From Magnaporthiopsis rhizophila (taxonomy: Eukaryota; Ascomycota; Sordariomycetes; Magnaporthales; Magnaporthaceae): a stretch of DNA of 64,000 bases. A program made the position numbers and the translations under genes. Below the pieces are notes generated by a model. That model did no database searches and had not been told where the DNA came from. It saw nothing but the letters and a program-made list of their open reading frames with translations. The stretch lies in the NCBI GenBank assembly GCA_003049465.1, contig PYSS01000098.1, positions 62,001-126,000 on the forward strand, written 5' to 3'. This document shows positions 52,992-64,000 of this stretch, piece by piece; position 1 is the stretch's first letter, and every line of letters begins with the position of its first letter.

Positions 52992-53613
52992 ATGGCAGAC
53001 GTCGAGATGGGCGACGCCGACGCGCCGGCGGCGGCCGGCATGAGCAGCCCAACGGCCGGCGAGGGCGGCTCGTCTTCGCAGCATCAGCAGCAGGCCAAGG
53101 TGGCCGACATGCAGACGCACGCCAAAGCGACGGCGGTGCGGTCCATCGAGGGCTGGATCGTCATGGCCACCAACGTGCACGAGGAGGCGGACGAGGAGGC
53201 GATCCAGGACAAGTTTGGCGACTATGGCGAGATTAAGAACCTGCACCTCAACCTTGACCGGCGGAGCGGCTACGTCAAGGTGAGTTTGGGCGGGCCGAGG
53301 CTCTTTTGAAGTGGAGGGGAAAAGCTGACCATGCAATGATGAATAATAGGGCTACGCCTTGATCGAGTACGCAACCCTCCAAGAAGCCCGCGCCGCCATC
53401 GACGGCGCCCACGAGACGAAGCTGCTGGACCAGACGGTCTATGTCGACTTTGCCTTTGTCCGGCCTCCCCCGTCCAAGGGCGGCGCACGTGGCGGCGGCG
53501 GTGGTGGCGGCGGTGGTAGTAGTAGTGGTGGTGGTGGTGGTGGTGGGGGACGTGGGCGTGGCGGACGAGGTCGTAGCCGGAGTCGGAGTCCTGCGGTGAA
53601 GGAGGGGGACTAG
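52992..53613 (+). CDS. Exon-junction-complex RNA-binding protein Y14 (RBM8A)
   Basis: Y14 pairs with Mago to form the core of the exon junction complex deposited on spliced mRNA. Exons 52992–53279 and 53350–53613 join in frame (GTGAGT…AATAG) for 183 aa. After an acidic/Ala N-terminus, RSIEGWIVMATNVHEEADEE opens the single RRM. RNP2-like WIVMATNV and RNP1-like SGYVKGYALIEY are present, the latter split by the intron. YGEIKNLHLNLDRRSGYVKG is nearly diagnostic of Y14. The tail is a Gly run followed by RGRGGRGRSRSRS, longer and more Gly-rich than the animal protein. A nuclear, shuttling protein is expected. Confidence 0.93.
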
Positions 53614-54697
53614 AACAGGACTACAGACAAGCCAGGAGGAGGGAGATAAGGGCTGGACGTGTTCCTTGGGCGGGCAAGGGGCCGGGTCTCCCACACGCTG
53701 CTTCTGCTCCCAGAGGAAGCATCTAGATATAGCTGCTTGTCATGCTGGATGTCCCAACTTCCAGCATGATGTATAAGCCAAAGAAAGAAAGAAAAAATAG
53801 CCGGCGCGGTCTCGGGTCGAACTCGCCCGAGACGAGCAGCGCCGGCATCGTGTTCTCACACCTACGAGGTAAGACGACTGCCCTAATCATGAACAATTTT
53901 TTTTTTTTTTTTTTTTTTTTTTGGGCGACCAAGCTGACGTTTTCGTTTCTAGCGGGCAAGCAGCCCAGATTCGTCATGTGTTGTTGTCGTGTCTTGCATC
54001 TCCCACTGCCGCCGCGGCGTGGCCTAATGACCCGAAAATCTACCTGGCTTCCGAGGCATCCGGGAAAGCCAGCTCTTGGCAGCTAACCAAAGCAGCCACG
54101 CTGATTCTTACTAGTAGTTGTTTAGGCTCGATGGCGTGTCCTTTTTCTCGTTCGAGTGTTCGTGCCCAACTCCCGCTGTAGAGAGGTTTGGGTAGTGGTG
54201 AGCATGGTGATTGGCTACAACGGCGGCGGGCGAACAGCACAGCCCTGTACAAGTCAGGATGGGTATAGATCTGTAACAATGGATGATTGCGTAGTATTCA
54301 CATCATGAAAGCCTCGAATTCATGGTCCTGTGTTCCGTCGAACCGAGCGTCAATTTTTCCAGCATGAAAAAAAGGGCCAAATCAAAAGCACCAGACCTAT
54401 CCTATTATAACCCTAGAAACATTTTTTTTTGTGATCCTGCTGCTCGCCTTGTGTGACCTTACCACTCGAACCCCAAGATGTAGTAGAGATTATCCTTGGC
54501 ATAGAAAGTAAAGAAAACCTAAGACAAATCAATACATGACAAAAAGCAATGGGGTCTATGGCGATACGGGTTTAGGGTATGTACCATGTGTGAATGGATA
54601 CTGGAATTATGGAGGGAAAAAAATTTGTACGCGACGCTGCGTCTTCCCACCGTCGAGTGGAAGAAAAAAAAAAGAGAAGAAAGACAAAAAGAGACCA
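53614..54697. other. Convergent intergenic region with hairpin and poly-T tract
   Basis: 3' ends of the Y14 and PhoD-type genes meet here. A strong palindrome (53800–53846) and a 26-T run (53897–53922) are the only structured elements. No coding frame is supported. Confidence 0.55.
53800..53846. other. Two-stem perfect hairpin
   Basis: Outer stem GCCGGCGC/GCGCCGGC (8 bp) and inner stem TCTCGGG/CCCGAGA (7 bp) flank a 9-base loop, with an internal bulge of two against six bases. It lies about 190 bp after the Y14 stop. The loop on the minus strand contains GTTCGACCC, which looks like a B box, but T-arm pairing is wrong for a tRNA. Confidence 0.7.
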
Positions 54698-57600
54698 TCA
54701 AATCACGGGCGGCTGCTGCTGGTGATGATAGCGGCTCGGAGGAGGCCCCGCATCCGACTTGTTGCGCCGCAGACTAAGCAGCCGCTTGATGCTCGTCGGC
54801 TCCTGCTCCTGCTCCTCCTCCTGCTGGGGTGGCGGCGACTGGTATTGTCGCTGCTCGCCTGGCACCTCCGAGTCGTCGGTGTAATCATACCACAGACGGG
54901 GCACGACAAGCCTATAAGGGACCGTGATGCCGGCGGGGTCCTTGGGGTTGACCTCGACGTTGAGTGTCACCTCGAGCGCGTCCTCGAGGTTGACGTCGAG
55001 ATAGGCGCCGCCGCGCCGCATCTGCCTGGTCGTCATGTTGGTCGGCGCCCGGTGCAGCGGCTTGGGGCGGAAGTAGTCGGACGACTCTTGGCCCGGGCTG
55101 AGGATGCTGCTGCTGGCTGGGCCCGCCGACGTGCTGGGTGGCGACGTGACCGAGGCGGCGCGACCGGGGACGGGCGCGGGGCCGACGGGTGCGGGAGGGA
55201 ACGAGGGGGTCTGAGGAGCAGCGGCAGAGGTAGTGGCCGGGTGGTTGTAATGGGGAGCAGACGACGGGGCCGGGCCGGGCCAAGGAACCTGTCCACCGGG
55301 GGGCGGCCCACGGCTCGTCGAGGGCCTCCCCGAGCCTGTGTATCCGCCGGCAGGGGCGCGCACCGCCGGCGGGTAGCGACGGTCGTCATCGTCGTCGTCC
55401 TCCTCCGAGTCGTTGGGGCCGTAGCCATAGCCACCGTAGCTGTGGTCGGCCCGGCCGCTACCACCACCACCACCCATTCCCTGTGGCGGCAGCGGCGGCC
55501 GTTGCGGCGCGCGTGCGGTGAAGTAGGACTCGTCGCCCTCGGCGAACTCGTCGTAGCTGCGGTTGAACTGCCCGTTGCCCATGGCCCGCCCGCCGCTGCC
55601 ACCGCGAAGACCCAGCCTGCGCGCGGCTGCCGGTGGTACGTCGTCCTGGTAGTACTCGCCCTCACCCTCGCTCTCGTAGTCTCCCCAGTTGCCGTCGACG
55701 CCGCGACCGTCCTCGGGTCCCTTGCCCTTGCCGTCCGGGGACTGGAGCGGCCGCTCCTGTCTCCTGCCACGCCCACTAAGGCGCCGAAAGAGGCCCCCGA
55801 TTCCGCCACCACTACCGCCACCGGTAGCAGAAGCAGGACGGCCGCCTGAAAAGTCTCCTCGGTTCAGGGACATGGTGCGACCAACACCGGGACGCTTAGG
55901 CGCCGGGCCCACGTCGTCGGCAGAAGCACGTCCGCGGCGAGAAAAGGTCCGGAAGAGGCCGCTTCCTCCAGACAAGGGCGGCCGCGACACGTCGGGTTGG
56001 TACGACGGCCCGCGCTTCTTGGACAAGCGGCGCATGATGCCGCCCTTCGTCACCGTGTTGACCGAGGTCTGGTCAAAGGCAGACCCGCCGCCGGGGGTGG
56101 ACGGCGGAGTGCTCCCGGGCACGTACAGGCGGATAGAGCACCAGTTGCGGTGGGGGAGCAGCCTCTTGTTGTTGCGCGGCTTGCCGTCGACGCCGTGGCC
56201 GAAGATGGGGATCATGTCCTCGAACGTCTCCCTCTTCTCGCCGGCCCCGTTGTCGAAGACGTGCACCTTGTTCCGCTTGTTGAGCACGTCTGCCAGCATG
56301 TCTGGAGGCGGCGTGTTGACGATAGCCGACGAGATGATGTTGGGCATGTAGCGGAAGTCCCTGTGCTTTGGCATGCCGAGCTTGGGGTTGGAGTAGAACT
56401 GGCCCACGGCCGCGAGATGCACGTCGCCGCTCAGCAGGGTGATGCGGACGGACCGGTCTACCGCCAGGTCCTGCAGGTCCTCGATGACGACCTTGCGCTC
56501 CATCTTGTGGTGCTTGGCCGTCCAGTGGTCGTCGAGGTCGTCGAGCACCTCGACGCCGCCGTCGAATTTGTTGAGCAGCCCACCCATCATGCCCATCTTG
56601 GCAAGCGCCTTGACGGGCCCGAAGAGACGCGAGGTGAGTCTGGAGACAGATGTGGTTAGATACGTGTCACTGAACGAATTCTCGAGGGAACGCAAAAAGG
56701 AACAATACAAACAAAACGTACATGTTCTCTAGCCACACGAGGCGCGGGTACGCGATGGGCACGCCCAGGAGCACCAGCAGGTGCTTGGTCTTGCCCTTGA
56801 TGACCTCGTCGTAGCAGCGATCCATGAGCTTCTGCCACGAGTTGGCGGTCATGACCTCGTCTCGCGTGCGCTCGGTGCGGCAGTCGACAGCCAGCAGGGC
56901 GAGCCCGCCGCCGAGCGACATGAAGAGGCTGCGGCTGCGCTCGGCGATGTAGGGGCCCGGGTGCAGGCCCAGGGACCAGCTGGGCTCCGAGGCTTCGGTC
57001 TCGGCCGGCACGCTCTGGTGCTGGAACAGCATGTAGTACTTGAAGGCGACGTTGCCCAGGCCCGAGAAGACAGGCGAGGTCATGAAGTGGTGCGGGTACG
57101 AGCCGAAGCCGTCGATGATGTCGTGGTCGTCGTACATGTTGACCATGGGGATCTGCGAGTTGGCCATGCCGAAGAGGCCCTGGGAGAACCACATGCAGTA
57201 ACGCTCCAGATAAAACGTCTCGAGCTCGTCCTGCAACTCTGGCGTGAAGGGTGCGTTGTGCTTGTGCACCGGGTTGCGGATGGCCAGCCACTCCCTGAAG
57301 ATGGTGGTCTGGTGCATGACGATGTCGTTGTAGATCTGGTCACCGCCCCCGATCATGACGTGGAAGGGCCGCGTCTGGTGCGTGTTGAGCACGTCGCGCC
57401 ACATGGGATCGGGTCCGCTGAACTCGTCGGGCGTCACGCTCAGGCTGAAGCCGTTGCAGCTGTGGAACATGACGTTCATAGCCTCGCCGCGCGCCGGGAC
57501 CCAGAAGCCCGTCGACGGCCCGCGGTTGATGCGGTACGCGATGCGCTGCTGCTTGTCGAGAAGCTGCACCTCGATGTTGAACCGCCAGAACGTGAGCCCG

Positions 57601-60305
57601 CGCTCCGCGTGCAGCCGGAAGCCTCGCACGTCCTTGTGCTTGTCCAGCTTCTCGCCGTCCTTCTGCGTCCGCTGCAGCCTGCTGGCGAACGAGCCCGGCA
57701 GCTCCGTCACCCCCGGTTCGTCGGGTGGGCTGCGCACTTTTTCGAACAAGCCCTCGTCCGTCTCAATCCGCGAGAGGTCCTTAGCCTCCTCGAGGTGGTC
57801 GATCGGCCGCACGTAGAGAGTCTCGCCCTTGCGGCCCAGTACGGGGTGGCCCGCGATCGGGTCGACATATTCGGGCGCCAGAACCTGGCCGCTAGGGAGC
57901 TCCGCTGGTGGCGGCGGCAGCAGCTCGATCGGCTGCGCGAACAAACGCAGCGTCGGCGCGATCTCGTACGACGAGTTGTCGTCGCGCGTAACAATCATGA
58001 CGCTGCCGCGCCATATCTCCCTGTCAGGCATGGCGGCGGCGGCACCTTTTGCTGACCTAGAGGGCACCCGCTCCGTCCGAATGCCGCAGTACCGGAGCAG
58101 GGGACCGCATTCCAGGTACAAAGGCGGCTTGAAGCGTGTTGGCGCGTTGGTCTGGGCGTACTCGCCATCAAACGCCTCAGCCTTGATCGGCCGAGACGCG
58201 CTGCTCGATCCGCGACGCTTTTTAGGTGGCGTCTCCCACCAGGCCTGACCCTTGTCCGCAATGGGCTCCTGTGGCGCTTCGGTCAGGTCCAGCAGCGACC
58301 CTGAGAGCGTTCCGATGGTAGCCTTGGACCACTCGTCCAGGTACTCGGTCGGCTTGAACAAGCCCTTACCGGGAGCGAACCTTTGACGTGTGTTGAAGCT
58401 CAGCTTGAAGTGATACTCGTGGCGGCTGGACACAGATTCGGCGTCATCGTCGTAATCACGGTCGTCGTAGTCGCCATCCTCATATTGGACTCGCCTTTCG
58501 ACGGGACCAGAGCCAGTCCTCGCGGCGTCCGCTGCATGCATGCCTCCGGCGCCCGCCAATGCAGCGGCGCCAGCTGCAGCACCCACACCGAAGTCCCTTT
58601 GGCCGTTATTACTTTTCCCAGAAGATGCTGGAGACATGTACTGCCCTTGTGGCGGATAAGGCGGCGCGTCGACTGCCTCGGGAATCTTCTTCCGCGGTAT
58701 AGGGGCTCTAGTCACTTCGGCTGCCGGGGCCAGCCCGACTGGGGGTGCTCTCCTGGGCCCCACCGCCGGCGTCCTACCACCAGGCGAGAACGAGGGGCTT
58801 CTTTGGTCTGCGGGAGGGCCGCGGGCGACGGGGAGGCCGCCGTCAGGAGGTGTGGGAGGCGTGTTGGTGCGCACGTGTGACCCATCCAGCGCGGGGTTGT
58901 GCTCAAACCTTGGCGGCGGCGGCGGCGGCCCGTTCCGCACATTAGGCGCCGGAGGAGGATAACTCGGCTCGGGAGGTATCGGCGCTGGTGCTGATGCCGG
59001 TGCTGGTGCTGGGGGTGGCACATCGTTTCGAGGAGGCCGCATATCTGGTGGTGGTGGCTTGCGCAGCTTGTTGCTAACACTCCTGCCCAAAGGCGTCACT
59101 GGTGACGAGACGCCAGGCTCCGGCAGGCTCAGGCCCGGCCTTTTCGCAGTTCGCTCGCGGAAGCTCAAGTTCCGCTGCGGGATGCCTGACGAATTTGCAC
59201 TCGCGGGTCCGGCTGTCTTTGCATCAGATGTTAGGTCCACCACGACGGGATTCTTGGCCGGCGCACTGCTATAGCGTTTGCCGTCATCAGGCGGATTCTG
59301 TGTTAATGGGCCCGGGTGCGAGGGGGAGGCTTCACGCGGCAGAGGCGGCGGCGGTAATGGTGGCTGCCGCCTTGGCTGGGCTCCGGCAGGGTCGGTAACG
59401 TTTCGCTGGCGTTCCGAGCTGACGGGCGTCGGTGGTTCTGTGTCCCGGCTCACCTCGGCGGCGGCCCCGAGGGCTCTCCGGCGGGCACGCTCCTCAGCGG
59501 CGGCGACACGGGCGCGCTTCTCCTCCTTGGTGATGCTGTCGAGCGTCAGCTCAAGCCTCTGCAGCGGAGAGCGGTCATTTGCAAACTTTTTCCGAGCGGC
59601 GGTGGCAGGCTGAGCCGTGCCCGTGCCCGTGCCGTTGGTGTCGATCCTGACGACGGGCCGCTGGTATGCGACACTGGGGTCCACGCCACGCGGGGTGAGC
59701 TGGCGCCCCGGCTCTGGGGTGCGGCCCGTGTGCTGCCTGAAAAACTCCTCGGGATCCATCCTCGAGTGGACGCTGCCCTGGCGCTGTGGCGACGCGCCCG
59801 GGGCTGGCGAGACGACGTGCGGATCACGGTAGCTTGACGGTGGCCCCCTTGGCACCTCTGGGGCCGCTGGGAGGAACAGCTCGGGCGCGACTTCAATGCC
59901 GAGGTCTTCCTGCTGGCGGCTGCTATTGCGGCTCCGTCTCTCCACCACGTCTGGAGCCTGGTATGTTTCGGGAGCGTAGGGAAGCGAGGGCGGTCGCGGG
60001 GCCAGGCCGCTGGGCAAGAAGCTGGAGCGGGTGGGCGTGGCATAAGGGCTCTGGGTAGACTCGGTCGGGGCGTCGGCGCTCGAAGCGGTCTGGACCGAGA
60101 CTCGCTCGGGCCTGGCGACAGCAGCCATGTGAGGAGGAAGGGCGGCGGCAACGTCCACCGACACTCTGCGGCTATGCGATGGCGGCGGGTCTGCTGGCTG
60201 CTGGCCTGGCAGCTTTGGGCCGGGTAGGGCGCCCCAATATGGTGCGGGCGCGGGAGCTGGACGCGGCTGCGACTGGGACTGGGACGTTTGCGACTGGGAC
60301 GACAT
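54698..60305 (-). CDS. Large PhoD-like phosphatase-domain protein
   Basis: Exons 60305–56722 and 56639–54698 join in frame (GTACGT…CCAG) for 1,841 aa. About 650 N-terminal residues are Pro/Ser/Arg-rich and look disordered. A conserved region begins near LSFNTRQRFAPGKGLFKPTE. The metallophosphatase core then shows HVMIGGGDQIYND (about 983), NMYDDHDIIDGFGSY (about 1057), LLAVDCRTER and, in exon 2, LLSGDVHLAAVGQF (about 1265), in the order expected for PhoD enzymes. The C-terminal 450 residues are Gly/Pro/Arg-rich with a final conserved-looking block (VTLNVEVNPKDPAGITVPYR). Fungal homologues of this layout are known but unassigned; cytoplasmic or membrane-associated phosphodiesterase/phosphatase activity is inferred. 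No signal peptide is present, unlike bacterial PhoD. Confidence 0.88.
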
Positions 60306-63300
60306 GATGGGGGGCGGCGGTTTGGGCTCGAGGCAACGCAGGCGTTTTCTAATCTAGCACACACATGCGCAGCTGCTCTCGATCATGGCGGTAGGGGCAG
60401 GCTGCCAGCTGAAAGAATAGAAACCAAGAAAAATGGCGCCGCGGAAGAAAAACTAGGAGGCGGGTGGGCCGAGAAGCAAGCACGCAAAGGCAGCCAGCAA
60501 GCAGCAGCGCAGGAGGAGGGGTGGATGCAGCATGCAACGCCCACCACGTCGAGGTCGATCAACGGAGCTAAAAGGGCAGCTAGCTGCAGCTAGGCGCGAC
60601 GGGGATACCGAGCTGGGCGCCAATGGCAATTCCAAGGACGAGGTGGTGCGAGGCTTGTCGTGGGACTAGCGAATGGAGATCAAGAGGAGCCCATCTCGTG
60701 CATGATGCCTGACTTTTGATAATGCGCCAATGCAGGGCAAAGACAGCAGGACGCAAGTCGCCCTGCGACGATGCAGATAACAATGGAATCGGGATTTCTG
60801 AGGCAGAATAGCACAAGGCTGGGAGGCGGACGGGCAGGGCAAGGGCAAGGATTGATCCTGGCAGGGAAGGCAAGCCAGAATTAATTCGAGAGGTTGACGC
60901 AGCGAACCGCGCGAGGTCTTTGGCCTTGGTCCTGGCACCCGACTTTTTTTCTCGGCGCGCGGGAGGAGAGCAGGGGCCCCAGCCAGTCGGACAGCACCAT
61001 GCACGTTGGTTGGGTCCCAATCGCGAACAGCACAGCACAGCACAGCACAGCTTGTGCTTGACCTGGCGCCGTCCTCCCTTGCGGCCACACCAGCCTCCAC
61101 TGTGGTGACCCGAAGCTGCGAGCCCAGCCGCCGTGTGATCAATGATTTGATCCTGGTACTGGGTCGGCCCAGGGCAGGAGACCCGCAGACATGGAGTTGG
61201 GCTCGTGATGGCGTCTTTATATACCTAACAGACAAGTCGGCTGACCAACCTACTGCAATATGCATCTTTCAAGCTGTGCCTGCCTAGCTCTTCCTCCAAG
61301 ACAGTACAGATAATGAAGTCAGCAGCAGTGACAACGTCGCTGACGGGGAACGTGCCAGAAATGGGAAATTCGGTGGCTGGGCCCGACGATGGGTTGCAGA
61401 CCCAGGCCAAGGCCAGGCCGGTCTCCATTTCTGTGCAGCAAACGCACAAGACACAACGCACAAACACGAACGCTCGGAAGCACCACCCATGGCGGGCGGT
61501 GGTACCGACACGCACTCGACCGGAACAGAGAGGCCGCCCCGAGAATGATCGGCTCCAACCGTACGGCCCCTGCTTTTTCCCGTCTCGGCTGCTGGCTCTA
61601 GACCTCGCTCGCCTTGTCTGTCGTCATCAGGAGACGCGTGCGGAGGTTGCATGGATCCAGATTCGAGAAGGATGATGGGGTAAACGAGGGAGGACCTGAG
61701 GTCTAGCAGTACATTACTATGCAATGCGTGCAATATACGTACAGCATTCTCCTGTTAGGTAATGTCGCCGCGAACAACCTCGGCCTGTGACGAGCAATAA
61801 GCCAGCGTACCCGCCTGTGTGTCCCAAAGAGAGAGCTATGACGGTGACCAGAGCTTGAAAACACTATAGAGTCTCCGGGTGGAGCAGCTGTAACAGTATG
61901 TAATAAATAGCCCATCGAAACGATATATCAAAATAAGGACTGCGTCCTGAATCCTGAATCGCAGCGAACAAACAAGGTCTTACCGCACGGAACGCTGCAT
62001 CTCGGATGGGACAAGTTCGGATGCGGTCGGATTGAGATGCTGCCTGCATGGCTAGCGCGCCAGGTACATACCTCCTTTATGCTATTGCCTAATTATCTGC
62101 CTTACTGTAATCTCGTGGCGGTGACATGATTGCCGCTGCCACAGAAGGCTGTGCAAGTGCGAGGCTGTGGAAGCTGACGCGCAGATCTCGGGCGCCCACG
62201 ACGAGAAGCGCTGTGCTTGGTTGCTGATCGAAAATATTTCCCCATGGAGGAGCGCCCAGGTCCATTTTTGGCATCTGGCTGGGCGGCTTTGTCGGGTGGG
62301 GTGGGTTGGGTTGGCTGCTGACTGCACTGTGAGAGCACACTACTCTCGGCCCGCTCGAGACAGTGCCAGGCAGCCTCCCGAGCCCGCAACCGAAGCATGG
62401 CTCCGCCCCTGCCAGGAACACACCGCAGTCTGCGTCCAAGCCATCCTTGGGCCTGCGGCCCGTGCAGGGGCAGTCGGCGTTTTTTCGCAGGTACCAAATC
62501 CGAGGAACACAAGAATGGAAGGAAGACGAAACCCACGAATCCGCTTCGTTTCCGGTCGCAAAAAAAAAAAAAATGGTGACGAAACCGTGAAAAAAAAGCC
62601 TTTGCGGCGCAAAGAGTAGCTCAAAGCCAATTCCGAGAGAAAAAAAAAATCCACAGAATTCTGTTCGCTGATTTTGGCGTGCAATTGGATGTGTCAGACT
62701 CGTGCTTATTTTTCCCGGGTACCTACACGCCGTGGCTGCTGCCCTCAATCGACAGGGATTGGACGCGATGATGCGGCAAGGACACCTCTCCACACCCAGC
62801 ACGAATCTGGAGCCTCCCTGGCACTGCCTCCGTGTCCGTTCCGTCTGGCCTTCCAAACCGCTGAAACAAGACGCAGAGAGAGTCCCTGCGCGAGGCACGA
62901 CGGACAGGTACATACCGGTACTATTCCCGTGCCGCCGGCCCATTGCGGCTTCTTTTGTCTTTCTGGCCTCTTCAAACTCTTCTAGACCCCAACGCCGGCT
63001 GCTTGATTTTCTTCCTTTATTTGTTTCTTATTGTGGTTTTCTCTACCTATTCACAACCAATTTCGGGCCTGTGGTTTGTTCTCTTCCGTTTCCGTTTCCG
63101 CTTCCCCTTCACCACGATTCATAGCTTGCTCTTGCGGTACCCTCTCTGCCACAAAGAGCCGACGGTTCGGTTCGGGACACGACAACGTCCGGCAAGACCC
63201 TTCCACCGGCCGCCTCGTCTACCAGCACCTCTCGTCACTCGTCCTCTTATGCTGTCGAGCGAATAGGCACGCAGTTTCTCTTCCTCTTTCCTTTCTCACC

Positions 63301-63359
63301 CTCGGCCGATAGCGATCCGCGGCCCAAGGCCACGTCGCGAACCACAACCCCTTTCCACC
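60306..63359. promoter_or_regulatory. 3-kb divergent upstream region of the PhoD-type and kexin genes
   Basis: No supported gene. An ACAGC pentanucleotide repeat lies at about 61027–61051. From about 62945 to 63330 the plus strand is rich in C and T, typical of a fungal promoter or 5' leader of a well-expressed gene, here kexin. Frames of up to 284 codons on the minus strand lack any family features. Confidence 0.45.
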
Positions 63360-64000
63360 ATGAAGTTCGCCCACGGCGCTGCCCTTCTGGGCGTCGCGGC
63401 GCTTGCTTCTGCCTCGGCCCCGGCTGGGCTCGCGCCACGGAACTACGACGCCAACGACTACTACGTCCTCCACGTCGATCGTCGCACGTCGCCCAAGCTC
63501 GTCGCCAGGGAGCTCGGCCTGAACCACGAGGGTCCGCTTGGAGAGCTGGCCGACCACCACATCTACTCCGGCATCAAGACGCCCCATGATATAGTGAAGA
63601 GGGAAATTCGGGATCAGCGGCTTAGGAAACGGGGCGACTCGGCACTCAACGGCGTCCTCTTCTCTGAGAAGCAGGCCCTGCGCGCGCCCTGGGAGAAGCG
63701 CCTGCCGCGTGGCCCAAGATTTGGACCACTCCCATCCAGATTCTTCGATGGCCAGCCCGACCCCCAAACCGTCGCGAAGCAAAAATCGGTCGCCACGGCG
63801 CTGAACATCTTCGATCCAATCTTCCTCGAACAGTGGCACTTGATCAACCCCATCCAGGTCGGCCACGATGTGAACGTTAGCGGGGTGTGGCTGGCGGGCA
63901 TCACAGGCAAGAACAGCACCGTGGCCATCGTCGACGACGGCCTCGACATGGACAGCAGGGACCTGAAGGACAACTACTATGCCAAGGGCTCCTATGACTT
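63360..64000 (+). CDS. kexB: Kexin-type proprotein convertase (KexB/Kex2), 5' part only
   Basis: Kexin is a calcium-dependent Golgi serine protease that cleaves pro-proteins after Lys-Arg. The window ends after 213 codons, so only the prepro region and start of the catalytic domain are seen. Residues 1–20 form a signal peptide (MKFAHGAALLGVAALASASA). The prodomain has YYVLHVDRRTSPKLVARELG and LNHEGPLGELADHHIYSG, with a dibasic stretch (WEKRLPRG) near its end. The mature enzyme starts before QWHLINPIQVGHDVNVSGVW. The catalytic aspartate is in VAIVDDGLDMDSRDL near residue 190. The frame is open to the window edge with no intron so far. The start has a good CACCATG context. Gene truncation is due to the window only. 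Confidence 0.93.
   Translation, partial: MKFAHGAALLGVAALASASAPAGLAPRNYDANDYYVLHVDRRTSPKLVARELGLNHEGPLGELADHHIYSGIKTPHDIVKREIRDQRLRKRGDSALNGVLFSEKQALRAPWEKRLPRGPRFGPLPSRFFDGQPDPQTVAKQKSVATALNIFDPIFLEQWHLINPIQVGHDVNVSGVWLAGITGKNSTVAIVDDGLDMDSRDLKDNYYAKGSYD

Noticed and set aside
53800..53900. Possible tRNA on the minus strand (GTTCGACCC B box, terminator-like T run)
   Set aside because: The T stem does not pair in tRNA register, and the sequence instead folds as a simple two-stem hairpin. No 5' acceptor strand is found.
62089..62943. 284-codon minus-strand frame upstream of kexin
   Set aside because: It crosses A/T homopolymers, has no recognised family, and lies in a promoter-like region.
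1..64000. Transposons, CRISPR arrays, prophage or a secondary-metabolite cluster
   Set aside because: No transposase, integrase, reverse transcriptase, polyketide synthase or peptide synthetase sequence was seen, and a spacer-repeat pattern is absent. The genes are ordinary eukaryotic housekeeping genes plus a few orphans.

Overview
This is nuclear DNA of a filamentous ascomycete. Most genes carry one or more short GT–AG introns (about 70–120 bp). Coding DNA is GC-rich, with long antisense shadow frames. The gene set is typically fungal: Atg6, Atg14, Spc7, Scm3, Swp1, Ypt35, a DUF7707-type GPI protein and kexin. I infer Sordariomycetes, perhaps Sordariales, but this rests on protein resemblance recalled from memory, not on a search. 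Exon boundaries were placed by eye from GT/AG sites, reading frame and family conservation.

Layout. 0–17.5 kb: an AAA+ ATPase (+), atg6/Beclin (−), the CENP-A chaperone scm3 (+), CK2 catalytic subunit (−), a repeat island (34-bp minisatellite followed by a 155-bp hairpin array), two small conserved fungal proteins of unknown function (−) and atg14 (+). 17.5–24.7 kb: a decayed tandem array of about 190-bp units next to a large, repeat-rich, two-TM protein of no known family (−). 24.7–29.4 kb: the kinetochore scaffold spc7/KNL1 (−). 30.5–45.3 kb: a LicD-family protein (+), PX protein ypt35 (+), a short-chain dehydrogenase (−), ethanolamine/cholinephosphotransferase (−), a secreted GPI-anchored cysteine-rich protein (−), glutaminyl cyclase (+) and the oligosaccharyltransferase subunit swp1/ribophorin II (+). 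45.3–49.4 kb: about 4 kb with no convincing gene, containing a tRNA-like relic. 49.4–64 kb: a long coiled-coil protein with perfect 84-bp repeats and a Cep57/Ppc89-like C-terminus (+), the exon-junction protein Y14 (+), a 1,841-residue PhoD-like phosphatase protein (−) and the 5' part of the kexin gene (+), cut by the window end.

Functional themes. Two subunits of the autophagy PI3-kinase complex I (Atg6 and Atg14) lie within 15 kb. Two centromere/kinetochore proteins (Scm3, Spc7) and a candidate spindle-pole/microtubule protein lie within 47 kb. Several genes serve the secretory pathway (Swp1, Ept1, glutaminyl cyclase, GPI protein, kexin, LicD). These are ordinary chromosomal genes; nothing indicates a secondary-metabolite cluster, a virus or an intact transposon. 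The least explained items are the two tandem arrays, the repeat-rich membrane protein and the coiled-coil repeat protein.
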